Shown here piece by piece: positions 19,762 to 29,248 of a stretch of DNA of 64,000 nucleotides (positions within the stretch are counted from its first letter, which is position 1; the number at the start of each line of letters is the position of its first letter). The position numbers and the translations under genes were made by a program. The stretch is from Bifidobacterium sp. (GTDB taxonomy: Bacteria > Actinomycetota > Actinomycetes > Actinomycetales > Bifidobacteriaceae). Location: assembly GCA_022649135.1 (NCBI GenBank), contig JALCNP010000001.1, forward strand, positions 62,001 to 126,000, read 5' to 3'. The notes below the pieces were generated by a model. The model was given only the letters and a program-made list of their open reading frames with translations, was not told where the DNA came from and ran no database searches.

Positions 19762-19967
19762 TCGGCGGATTTCCTCTCGGCGAGAACCGGTATAATCCGA
19801 CCAAGAGACAGATCAAGGCCTTCCCCGTGAGCCGGGCCCCGCCGCGTCGGGGAACCCGCATCATGGACCGCATATCGCTCGGTGCGTCCACGTCGCGTCC
19901 CCAACGAATGGCCCTACAGCACCGCCGCGCCGCACGTCGCCGACGGTCCGAGACACGTCCCCGAGGG

Positions 19968-21131
19968 CTATGCCCGAGAAGGCCCGCAAACGGGTGCCTC
20001 CCGCTCCCCCGATGTCCGGAACCTCACATAGTCGCGAATTCTGAAAGCCGTATCAAGCACGGCATAGTCTTTCAGGACCCTCGGATTATAGCCTGTTGCG
20101 GATGCCATGGAATTCAGCCTGTTCTGCAGGGTGTTCTTGTGGATGAACAGGCTTTCGGCCGCATGAATGATGCTGCCGTTGTATTGTGCGTACGCATGAA
20201 AGATGCTTTCGAATTCCTCGATTCGTGCGGCATCGAGAGTGCCGAACACATGATCCACAAACCTTCTGGCCTCATCGAGAGGGATCGAGGCCGCGAAAAT
20301 CCCATAGTCGAGATCTTGATAGTCCGCCAAACCCGAAGAGTGGGTGAACAGTTGCCAATCCGACGCCTTCGAGGCCTGATCGTAGCTGCGCCAATAGTCG
20401 TCATATCCGGGCTCGCACTCCCCCATTCCCCATGCCACGCGGGTCCCGCACTGATCTGCGATCACCGAGTCCAGATCCTCAAGCAGAGCTTTAAGAGAGG
20501 CCGCATCCTCCCGGTCGACGAAAATGCAGCATTCCTGCGGGGTCACCGAAAACAGATCCACCCCATGAGCTTCCGCCTGGCTGAGCGCGAGGTATATCCT
20601 GTCGCCGAGTCGCGCCACCCCGGTCGCAGCAGTCAGTCTGCCCACCACCGCCCGACGCTCCCGGCAAAGGTCGATCTGCAGAGTCGACGCCAATGCTCCC
20701 AGCAACGCGGCGTCCTTGTGCTCGATCGAGAGCATCGTCACCACATTGGCCATCATCATGCGCTGATCGAACCGCGTGATCTGATCCAGATTCTCCCGGA
20801 TGAGTATCTCGGTCATCTTCCTGATGACATTGCCAAACGCCTCGACTTCCTCGCACCTCCCCGTGACGCCCACAACGGCGACCACTGAACCGTTGAACAG
20901 AACCGGGACATTGATCCCGTTGCGTGCCCCTTCATACTGATGGTCGTTGTCGATGGCGACCGTCCTGCCAAGTCGGACGGCAAGCCGGGCCCCTTCATGC
21001 CCCGTCCCTATCCGGGAGGCATCGGTGCTGGCGATGATGCTGCCGGACGTGTCGAAGAAATTAATCTCATGCTTGAGGACATCCTTGATATTCGCAACGA
21101 TGGTCTGAGCAATTGTCGGATCGATGTCCAT
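19968..21131 (-). CDS. CdaR/PucR-type sugar-diacid regulator
   Basis: N-terminal IAQTIVANIKDVLKHEINFFDTSGSIIASTD sugar-diacid domain; C-terminal SLFIHKNTLQNRLNSMASATGYNPR HTH. Confidence 0.85.
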   Translation of the reverse strand: MDIDPTIAQTIVANIKDVLKHEINFFDTSGSIIASTDASRIGTGHEGARLAVRLGRTVAIDNDHQYEGARNGINVPVLFNGSVVAVVGVTGRCEEVEAFGNVIRKMTEILIRENLDQITRFDQRMMMANVVTMLSIEHKDAALLGALASTLQIDLCRERRAVVGRLTAATGVARLGDRIYLALSQAEAHGVDLFSVTPQECCIFVDREDAASLKALLEDLDSVIADQCGTRVAWGMGECEPGYDDYWRSYDQASKASDWQLFTHSSGLADYQDLDYGIFAASIPLDEARRFVDHVFGTLDAARIEEFESIFHAYAQYNGSIIHAAESLFIHKNTLQNRLNSMASATGYNPRVLKDYAVLDTAFRIRDYVRFRTSGEREAPVCGPSRA

Positions 21132-21159
21132 GCCGCCTCCATTGGTGCACAACCTCTTT

Positions 21160-21177
21160 CATGGTACACATACCATG
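21160..21177. promoter_or_regulatory. inverted repeat, candidate operator in the cdaR-gntP intergenic region
   Basis: catggta-caca-taccatg, perfect 7-bp arms. Confidence 0.4.
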
Positions 21178-21251
21178 GTGGACCCGCAATTGACGACCGT
21201 TTACGTCATCCGTCACATGGAAGTCGGGCCGCACACCAACTAATACTTGAG

Positions 21252-21272
21252 GTGAGACAACGACCGTCTCAC
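21252..21272. promoter_or_regulatory. second inverted repeat in the same intergenic region
   Basis: gtgagac-aacgacc-gtctcac, perfect 7-bp arms. Confidence 0.4.
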
Positions 21273-21361
21273 ATGTAATCACATGGGCCATAATCTGCGT
21301 ACCAATTCTTCGTGAATCCGCAGGAACGGCTCGCTGTAAGGAAGCAAAGGAAGGAACCCGT

Positions 21362-22663
21362 ATGAACGTCACCGTAGGATGGTGGGCCGCACTGATCGGA
21401 CTCGCGCTGGCAATCGTTCTCATTCTTCGAAAGCTCAACACAACATATGCTCTGCTTCTGGGCGCGATCGTAGGATGTCTGATCGGCGGTGCGAATCTTT
21501 CGCAGACGGTCGACATCGTGGTGAAGGGATCGCAGAGCGTCATCGGCACGGTGGTCCGGGTGCTGGCCGCCGGAGTACTCGCCGGGGTGATGATGGAATC
21601 AGGAGCCGCCGATAGGATAGCGAAGACAATCGTCTCGAAATTCGGCGAAAGCCTGGCCATCTTCTCGTTGGCCTTCGCGACCATGATCATCTGCGCGGTC
21701 GGCGTGTTCATTCCTGTTGCGGTACTCATCGTGGCGCCCATTGCCATCGAGGTCGGGACACGGCTGAAAATCTCCAAGATCGCACTGCTGATAGCACTGT
21801 CGGGTGGAGGCAAGGCGGGAAACATCATCTCGCCCAATCCCAATACCATCGCCGTCGCCTCCGGTTTCAAAGTCCAGCCTTCCCTCGTGATGATTGGAAG
21901 CATCATTCCGGCTCTTTGCGGTCTGGGGATGGCCGTGCTTCTTGCGACCCTTGTCCAGCACCGAGGAGCCGAAGTGACGCTTGCCGATCTGGGACCGGCC
22001 TCCGTTGGCCCTCGCCGCAAGGACAAGGATCTGCCCAGCATCGGCCGCTCGCTCGTTGCTCCGATCACTGCGGTCGTGCTGCTGCTCATCAATCCGCTGG
22101 GATCGCTGATGCATATCGGCATTCTGGAGAAATTCCAGGTCGATGCCATGTATATTCTGCCCCTTGCCTCCATCATCGGACTGTTCGCAATGAGGCAGGG
22201 AAGCCATATCCTGGACTACACCAAAGCCGGTTTGGGGCGAATGGTGGATGTCGTGCTGATTTTGATCGGCGCGGGAGCGCTCGGAGGACTCATCACCACA
22301 TCCGATCTGCCCAAGCAGATAGTTGCCATCATCACCAAGGCCGGAATCTCGGGATCGTTCCTCGCTCCGATTGCCGGAATCCTGATGGGAGCAGCCGCCG
22401 CATCCACCTCGACCGCCGTAATTCTGGGAAGCAGCTCGTTCGGCAACTCCATTCTCGCCTTCGGAACGTCGCCTGTCGCAGCGGCAATCACCATGCAGGC
22501 CGGCGCCACTGCCATCGACGGTCTGCCTCACGGCAACTACTTCCACGTCACGGCGAAAGCGGTGAACATGACTCTGGGGGAACGCATGAAAGCAGTCCCC
22601 TATGAAGCTCTTGTCGGTCTGACCATGACCATCGTGGCCAGCGCCATCTATCTGGTGTTTTGA
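21362..22663 (+). CDS. GntP-family permease (gluconate/glycerate type)
   Basis: LLLGAIVGCLIGG, GGGKAGNIISPNPNTIAVAS, DGLPHGNYFHVTAKAVNMTLGERMK. Confidence 0.88.
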   Translation: MNVTVGWWAALIGLALAIVLILRKLNTTYALLLGAIVGCLIGGANLSQTVDIVVKGSQSVIGTVVRVLAAGVLAGVMMESGAADRIAKTIVSKFGESLAIFSLAFATMIICAVGVFIPVAVLIVAPIAIEVGTRLKISKIALLIALSGGGKAGNIISPNPNTIAVASGFKVQPSLVMIGSIIPALCGLGMAVLLATLVQHRGAEVTLADLGPASVGPRRKDKDLPSIGRSLVAPITAVVLLLINPLGSLMHIGILEKFQVDAMYILPLASIIGLFAMRQGSHILDYTKAGLGRMVDVVLILIGAGALGGLITTSDLPKQIVAIITKAGISGSFLAPIAGILMGAAAASTSTAVILGSSSFGNSILAFGTSPVAAAITMQAGATAIDGLPHGNYFHVTAKAVNMTLGERMKAVPYEALVGLTMTIVASAIYLVF

Positions 22664-22739
22664 TTCCCCGTCTCCAACCGCGGGAAGCAATCGTCGACAT
22701 CGACGCCGTGAATAGTACAATCGCATCGAAAGGCATGTC

Positions 22740-23870
22740 ATGAAAATCATCATCGCACCGGACTCCTTCAAGGGAGCCCTGACCGCCAGGCAGGCGGCCG
22801 ACGCCATCAAACGAGGCGTTCTGCGGGCGATGCCCACGGCCCACTGCGTCACAGTTCCCATGGCCGACGGCGGCGAGGGAACGGTCCAGTCGCTGGTGGA
22901 TGCCACCGGAGGCCGGCTCGTGTCCGCACGGGTGACCGGACCATTGGGAACGCCCGTCACCGCCATCTACGGGGTGCTGGGTAACGCCCATACGGCCGTC
23001 ATCGAGATGGCAGCCGCCAGCGGCCTGCAGTTCGTCGACGAACGGACCCGGAATCCTCTGACGGCCACCACCTATGGAACGGGCGAACTCATCCGCGATG
23101 CCCTCGATCATGGTGCCGACCGCATCATCATCGGGCTGGGCGGGAGCGCCACCAATGACGGCGGCGCAGGCATGGGACAGGCACTGGGCGTTCATCTGCT
23201 GGATATGGACGGACGGGAGCTTGCGTTCGGCGGCGAGGCTCTGTCCCGACTGGCGACGGTGGATGCTTCGGGCCTGGACCCCCGATTGGCCCGTACCACG
23301 ATCATACTGGCGTCCGACGTCACGAATCCGCTCACCGGCGAGCATGGTGCCAGCGCCGTGTTCGGCCCGCAAAAGGGAGCCTCACCGGACATGGTCGGGC
23401 TTCTGGATGCGGCGCTTGCGCATTATGCCGAAGTGATCCGCTCCCAGCTGGGCCGGAGCGTCGACGCCGTTCCGGGCGCCGGCGCGGCGGGAGGACTGGG
23501 CGCCGGCCTGCTGGCCTTCACCAACGCCTCCATGCGCTCCGGCGTCGAGACCGTCATCAGCGTCACTGGTCTGAGGACGGCCGCGACCGGAGCGGACGTC
23601 TGCTTCACCGGAGAGGGCGGCATCGATTTTCAGACCGCGTACGGCAAAGCTCCCATGGGAACGGCCAAAGCGGTTCGCGAGGTCTCCCCCGGTTGCAGGA
23701 TCATCGCCGTGGCCGGCAGCGTAGGCCCCGGAATAGAACGGCTCTACGAGGAGGGCATGGACGCCGTGTTTGCGATCACGCCCGGGGCGATGTCGCTGCA
23801 GGAGGCCATCGACGGCACCGCCGACAATCTCACCCGCGTGTGCGACAACATCATGCGGCTGTTGAGGTGA
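22740..23870 (+). CDS. glxK: Glycerate kinase
   Basis: MKIIIAPDSFKGALTARQAADAI, PMADGGEGTVQ, GLGGSATNDGGAGM, GAGAAGGLGAG. Confidence 0.93.
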   Translation: MKIIIAPDSFKGALTARQAADAIKRGVLRAMPTAHCVTVPMADGGEGTVQSLVDATGGRLVSARVTGPLGTPVTAIYGVLGNAHTAVIEMAAASGLQFVDERTRNPLTATTYGTGELIRDALDHGADRIIIGLGGSATNDGGAGMGQALGVHLLDMDGRELAFGGEALSRLATVDASGLDPRLARTTIILASDVTNPLTGEHGASAVFGPQKGASPDMVGLLDAALAHYAEVIRSQLGRSVDAVPGAGAAGGLGAGLLAFTNASMRSGVETVISVTGLRTAATGADVCFTGEGGIDFQTAYGKAPMGTAKAVREVSPGCRIIAVAGSVGPGIERLYEEGMDAVFAITPGAMSLQEAIDGTADNLTRVCDNIMRLLR

Positions 23871-23893
23871 CCGTTCGGCGGCGAACGGTCACC
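23866..23893 (+). terminator. terminator-like hairpin at the glycerate kinase stop
   Basis: ggtgaccgttcg / cgaacggtcacc, 12-bp perfect stem. Confidence 0.65.
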
Positions 23894-24041
23894 TTCGCAC
23901 TGCGCTCGCCCGCCCCGTGCGGCGACTCAAGGCACACATGCTCCAAGTCCCGGCCGGCGCAAGCATCATGCTACACATGTTCGAGAAAGAAGAAGGAAAG
24001 TGCACCCAATCCGGTTCCCATGCAGGGAGATGCGAGATCAA

Positions 24042-26309
24042 TCAGTTTTGCCAACTCACACTTATCGATCCGGTTCCGGACTCCGGTGCGGTATATACAT
24101 GATTGCCTCCACCCTCCCACTGAATGCTCCCGTCCGCTTTCCTGATGAAGAACTTGTATTGGAGCGGCGTATTCGAGGGGACGCTGACCAGAGCAAACCA
24201 TGTCGGATAATGAGGACAGAGCATCGGACCGACGGCGACCGCGGAATTTGTGCTCCACTTACCCAGTTCCGGAACGTTGCCGGTCAGATATAGCTGGTCA
24301 CCCGGCGACGTGGAGGCGCCGGTTACAGTAAAAGTCGTCGCTGTTTGCGCTGCGGACAGGACATTGTATGCAATCGCGTTCGACGCATGTGATCCCCTCA
24401 CGGTGAGCACAACGTTTTCACTGCCAGCGGCGACTCCCTGCGGAATCGTAAAATCGACCTCGGTCGGCGACCACTGGTCGATTATTGCGGGAACTCCGTC
24501 AATGCTCAGCGTTCCGGCGCTACTGCCGAAATTGCTGCCGGTCACTGACACGATGTCACCAGGACGCCCCATGGTAGGTCCGATATTCCCTATTTCAGGA
24601 GTGGCCTGTGCCGGTTCGTTGTAGGACCACACCGCCGCCTGCCCGCCATGAAGATTGTAGCCCTGCACAGGATTCGTGCCATTGCTCCCTTTCCCAACGG
24701 TAAGTGTTCCACCTCCCAGCAGTCCGCCGAGAACATCGGAATACGACCCCTGTGGCAGGGACGTATTCATATTGTTCAGCGCGTAGCTGCTGGTGCCCTT
24801 ATTGACCGCAACGAGGACGACGTCATTGTAGAATCTGCGTTCATAGACGTAGACATCGCCGTTGAGCCAGCGTTCGACAGATGATCCGTACCTCAGGGCC
24901 GGGTTGCTTTTGCGTAACGAGGCGAGTGCCTGAACAAGCCTGAAGTTTCTCGTGCCCTCATTAAACGAGGGCATCGCATTTCTGTTGTATGGGTCGCCCC
25001 CAACCTGGCCCGAGGAATTTTTCGAGTCATTGTGAACATACTGCTCATCTCCGTAGTACAAAGAGGGGATGCCCGGAACAGTCATGTTGACCACCGTTGC
25101 CTGATCGAGCAGCACAGTGCTGTCATTAACCGACAGGAACCTTGGCACATCTTGTCCATCGACGAAATCAACCAGCTGGTTGGACCAGTTGAACGATGAC
25201 TGTTGTCGTGAAATCGTCGAGTCGAGATCCTCCATGGAAGCACCCGAAGCGAAAACGTCTCGAATGGTGGTGTTAAGATCAAAGTTCTCCAATGACATTC
25301 CATCATTATTCGCACACTTGACCTCCTGCTGCCACAAAGCGGCAGAAGAATTATCGGCCCACTCGCCAAAGAGGAAGACCCCTCGCCTGCTATAGATGCC
25401 GTCTGCATAGCTTTTCAGAAAGCCGCCGGGCATGTGCTTGACGGCATCCATGCGGATACCGTCCACGCCATGCGACATCCAGGTGTCTACTGCATCTTTA
25501 AGATATTCTGTAGTCGCCGAATTTTCCTGCGCCAGATCCGCCAGATTGAAAAGATTCTCATACTGAACCTGATACTGATCATTATAATCGGTTACTCCAC
25601 CATTGTGATGGAAATAGCCCGACGGGTCATTACTGTAGCTGGCAAGCCTCGTCCCATTCTTCAATAAGGCCCCGTCATCGGCGTAAAGTGGATTGCTCAC
25701 ATCCTCCGGCGACGTGTCATTAACCGCCCAATCCATGATAATTCTTATGCCCTCGGCATGGGCAGCCTGCACCATGTCATCGAAATCCTTCCATGAGCCG
25801 AAGTAAGGATCGGGAACGTAGAAATCCATCCCCCAATAGCCATGGTAGCCGGCAGATGCCGCGCCCGAGGAATCAACGGCCGGTGAACTGATGTTCTGGA
25901 CAGGCGGGGAAATCCAGATGGCTCCAATGCCCATTCCCTTGAGATACGGCATCTTGTCGGCGACTCCCTGAAAATCACCTCCCCAGTAAAGCTGCCAATT
26001 CGTCTTATCCGGACTGTATTCATGGGAGGCGGACGAAGGATTATCGTTGCTCGTGTCGCCATCATAGAATCGGTCGGTGACGAGCTGATAAATCACATCC
26101 CCCGTCATGTCCCCGGTGCTTACCGCTGCGCCCGGCACGGCGAGGGAGGAGCGGGAAACCAGGGAGGAGGGGGACTCGGAGGCGGACGACATCGTGCGCG
26201 TTCCTGCCCAACTTGGCGTTGAGGGTGTGCAGACAATGAGGCACAGCGATGCGACGAGGGTCGAAACCGTTGCTGTTCTTCTATGATAAGCGTTATTTGA
26301 TGTATGCAT
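24042..26309 (-). CDS. Secreted five-domain GH13 amylase (GH13 A/B/C + IPT/TIG + CBM20), maltogenic-amylase/CGTase-like
   Basis: signal peptide; GDVIYQLVTDRFYDGD, YWGGDFQGV, GIRMDAVKHM, FGEW; TIG GPTMGRPGDIVSVTGSNFG; CBM20 FTVTGASTSPGDQLYLTGNVPELGKW. Confidence 0.9.
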   Translation of the reverse strand: MHTSNNAYHRRTATVSTLVASLCLIVCTPSTPSWAGTRTMSSASESPSSLVSRSSLAVPGAAVSTGDMTGDVIYQLVTDRFYDGDTSNDNPSSASHEYSPDKTNWQLYWGGDFQGVADKMPYLKGMGIGAIWISPPVQNISSPAVDSSGAASAGYHGYWGMDFYVPDPYFGSWKDFDDMVQAAHAEGIRIIMDWAVNDTSPEDVSNPLYADDGALLKNGTRLASYSNDPSGYFHHNGGVTDYNDQYQVQYENLFNLADLAQENSATTEYLKDAVDTWMSHGVDGIRMDAVKHMPGGFLKSYADGIYSRRGVFLFGEWADNSSAALWQQEVKCANNDGMSLENFDLNTTIRDVFASGASMEDLDSTISRQQSSFNWSNQLVDFVDGQDVPRFLSVNDSTVLLDQATVVNMTVPGIPSLYYGDEQYVHNDSKNSSGQVGGDPYNRNAMPSFNEGTRNFRLVQALASLRKSNPALRYGSSVERWLNGDVYVYERRFYNDVVLVAVNKGTSSYALNNMNTSLPQGSYSDVLGGLLGGGTLTVGKGSNGTNPVQGYNLHGGQAAVWSYNEPAQATPEIGNIGPTMGRPGDIVSVTGSNFGSSAGTLSIDGVPAIIDQWSPTEVDFTIPQGVAAGSENVVLTVRGSHASNAIAYNVLSAAQTATTFTVTGASTSPGDQLYLTGNVPELGKWSTNSAVAVGPMLCPHYPTWFALVSVPSNTPLQYKFFIRKADGSIQWEGGGNHVYTAPESGTGSISVSWQN

Positions 26310-26537
26310 AATCATCTCGATTGCTAAAAACACCGATAGTCATGAGAAAGAAGGCCACACCGATAGCCATGATCTTCGATGAGGTCGGCTGTTGTTGTCC
26401 TCCTTCCGGATATCATGCCGCGCACGCCGCGGTTACCCTGCATGGGACGTTGCGTAACGCGGTGCCACGCGGTCGAGCATATTGTCGACGATCACACCGA
26501 TTCGGCGAGCAAAGCCGTGGATGTAATGGGCATCCCG

Positions 26538-27488
26538 CTATTTAATCGATCCCGCGGTTAGCCCGGAGACGATGTATTTTTGCAGGAATAGGAAGAGGAT
26601 GACCACGGGAATCGCGGCCAGAACCGCTCCTGCCGAGAAAAGCCCCCAATTTTGAGAGAATTGCTGGGAGACAAATGCATAGAGCCCGACCGCCAGAGTC
26701 TGCTTGTTGGGAGAGACCAGAACCGTGCTTGCCACCGCGTACTCGCTAACGGTCCCAATAAACGACAGCAAGGCGATCACGGCCAGAATCGGCGTCACCA
26801 GAGGGAGGATGATGGTGAAGAAGATCCGGGCGTGCCCAGCCCCATCGATCTTCGCGGCCTCATCGATCTCCTTGGGGACGGTATTGAAAAAGCCATACAT
26901 GAGATAGGTGTTCGTTCCCAACGCCCCACCCAGATAGACGCAGATGAGAGCAAGCTGGCTATCGATCCCCAATGCAGGAATGATGTAGCCCATGTCGGTG
27001 AGAAGCAGGTAAATAGCAACGATGGAAAGGATCTGGGGAAACATCTGCAGCAGAATCAGGATCAGCAACCCGGCTCGTCGACCGCGAAATCTCAGCCTCG
27101 AAAAGGCGTAGGCAGCCAGAGCCCCCACAAAAACGGACGAAATTGCGGTGACCAAACCAATGACGATCGTATTGATATACCAATCACCATAGGGCTGCTC
27201 AGGCAGATGAAACAGCTGAATGTAGTTGCCTGCAGTGACCGACGAGAAAAGACTGTTGGCCGACATCAGCGTACCCTGCTGATTCAACGATGCCGAAATG
27301 ATGTAAAGAATGGGGAAACCGGCAAAAGCGCATGCCACCAACGCGACACAGTGCCGCCATCCGGTTCTTCTGAACCACCGGCCATGCCGAAGGAATCGGG
27401 AGCCGGACGCCTGCATGTGTGACCTTGCCGGATCGGCTCCGTCCTTTTTCGCACCGCGAGCCGCGGTCTCATCCGTTGTGTTTGTCAT
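26538..27488 (-). CDS. malG: ABC maltooligosaccharide permease, MalG type
   Basis: EIDEAAKIDGAGHARIFFTIILPLVTPILAVIAL. Confidence 0.88.
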   Translation of the reverse strand: MTNTTDETAARGAKKDGADPARSHMQASGSRFLRHGRWFRRTGWRHCVALVACAFAGFPILYIISASLNQQGTLMSANSLFSSVTAGNYIQLFHLPEQPYGDWYINTIVIGLVTAISSVFVGALAAYAFSRLRFRGRRAGLLILILLQMFPQILSIVAIYLLLTDMGYIIPALGIDSQLALICVYLGGALGTNTYLMYGFFNTVPKEIDEAAKIDGAGHARIFFTIILPLVTPILAVIALLSFIGTVSEYAVASTVLVSPNKQTLAVGLYAFVSQQFSQNWGLFSAGAVLAAIPVVILFLFLQKYIVSGLTAGSIK

Positions 27489-29107
27489 CAGTTCAATTCC
27501 TCCAACGATCGTGAGGCTCTGAAGCCTATTGCCGAGACGGCTGCCACCACAACGAAGATGATGATGGAGAAGGCGGATGCCAGACCATAGTTGCGGTCGG
27601 CGCCGACGAAGGCGATTTTATAAACCATGGAGATCAGGATGTCGGTACTTCCGACGTTCATGTTCGTATTGGCATCGATGGGTCCGCCATTGGTCAGCAT
27701 ATAGATGAGGTTAAAGTTATTGAAGTTCATGGCGAACGAGGAAATCAACAGGGGTGCAATCGAAACCAGCAGCAACGGAAATGTGATCGACCTGAAAATC
27801 TGCCACGAATTCGCCCCGTCGAGCTGAGCGGCTTCGGAGAGATCCTTCGGAATTGATTGCAGCGCGCCCATGGAAACCAGGAACATATAGGGAAATCCCA
27901 ACCATAGATTGACTATCAAAACGGCAATTTTCGCGAGTACGGGAGATTCCAGCCACGGGATATCGGCGCCATGCAGCATTATCTGGTTGATGAATCCAAA
28001 TCTCTCGTTCAGCAACCCCTGCCATACAAGAGCCGACAGGAAAGCGGGAAAGGCATATGGCAAAATCAAAATCGACCTGTAGACGGCGCGCCCCCGCATC
28101 CGTGAATTGTTAAACACCAGAGCCAACACAAGACCGAGAAGGAATGTGGACGCCACGGAGATCACCGAGAATTCAATGGTCCACAATAGAACCCGGAGGA
28201 ATGGCCCCCGCATCTGCGGAGAAAGAAAAACCCGTCGAAAGTTCGACATCCCCACATTGATTTGCCAACCCGGTGATAATCGATCTCCGGTCTTCGCCGT
28301 GAAAGCCCCTGCTCCGGTATCGAAGTATGTGACTTTTGTCTGCGTGTTGGTCATGGTGTCTTGCACTGGGTCATAGGCCAGCAACGATTTGTAGATCAAT
28401 GCAGTCCGCCCATCGTCTGTTCGCAGAGTTCCATGCCGAGGATCGGAGCTCATCGGCACACGCATTGACGTAACCTTGTCCTGCTGCTTCAGAAGATCGC
28501 CGAAGCTCAAGGCGGAACACCCCGGTGCCGAGATGGCCTGGCCGGAATCGTCTCTCGTGGCGCCACCCACTGAATGCAGTGGCGTGCTGTCGCTTCCGAT
28601 TGCCGCAGCGCCCTGAGGCATGGTGACGAGGAAATTCAGCGTCTTTCCACATTGGACTACGGAGATTCTGTACGATGTCGATCCCGGGACCCTTTTTTCC
28701 GAGGACTGCAGGAGTGAACTTATCGCTTGTTCTTTTGTGCTGTTATGCCCGGTACCGTAATCGGTAAAAGCTATGTAGGTCGAATAGCAAATCGCAAACA
28801 GCTGGAAGACCAGGAGAAAGATCAAACCAGGAGTAAGGTACTTCGCCACCAACCCATCTCTACGGAAATATATCCAGTTAACCAGGATGGTCCCCGCCGC
28901 GACGAGGGAAAGCACAACCCACTTTCGCTGTTCGACCAATACGAAGGCAGCGTAGACGCTTAGGGCATCCACGAGTCCAAGGAGAACGATCTTGATCAGC
29001 ATCGCACCAATCCGTGTGCTCGCCTGGCTCGCGAACCTGCTCGCTTGCATCCTTTTCCTTATGTTCTTTCGACTTGACTCAGGATCATGGTCCGTCATGA
29101 TTGTCAT
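27488..29107 (-). CDS. malF: ABC maltooligosaccharide permease, MalF type
   Basis: SEAAQLDGANSWQIFRSITFPLLLVSIAPLLI, large periplasmic-type insert; start set at MTIMTDHD preceded by a ggggagag RBS. Confidence 0.88.
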   Translation of the reverse strand: MTIMTDHDPESSRKNIRKRMQASRFASQASTRIGAMLIKIVLLGLVDALSVYAAFVLVEQRKWVVLSLVAAGTILVNWIYFRRDGLVAKYLTPGLIFLLVFQLFAICYSTYIAFTDYGTGHNSTKEQAISSLLQSSEKRVPGSTSYRISVVQCGKTLNFLVTMPQGAAAIGSDSTPLHSVGGATRDDSGQAISAPGCSALSFGDLLKQQDKVTSMRVPMSSDPRHGTLRTDDGRTALIYKSLLAYDPVQDTMTNTQTKVTYFDTGAGAFTAKTGDRLSPGWQINVGMSNFRRVFLSPQMRGPFLRVLLWTIEFSVISVASTFLLGLVLALVFNNSRMRGRAVYRSILILPYAFPAFLSALVWQGLLNERFGFINQIMLHGADIPWLESPVLAKIAVLIVNLWLGFPYMFLVSMGALQSIPKDLSEAAQLDGANSWQIFRSITFPLLLVSIAPLLISSFAMNFNNFNLIYMLTNGGPIDANTNMNVGSTDILISMVYKIAFVGADRNYGLASAFSIIIFVVVAAVSAIGFRASRSLEELN

Positions 29108-29248
29108 CTCTCCCCTGGTTTCACCATCCATCCACCGGTTGTGAACCGTTGCGGAGGATTGCCGCGTGAAAGCGGCACCGCACCCGGCCAATGGACGGAT
29201 GGCTGTTCCTCGGCCGTCTGACCGCTTTTCTTACACAGCGCTTACTGG

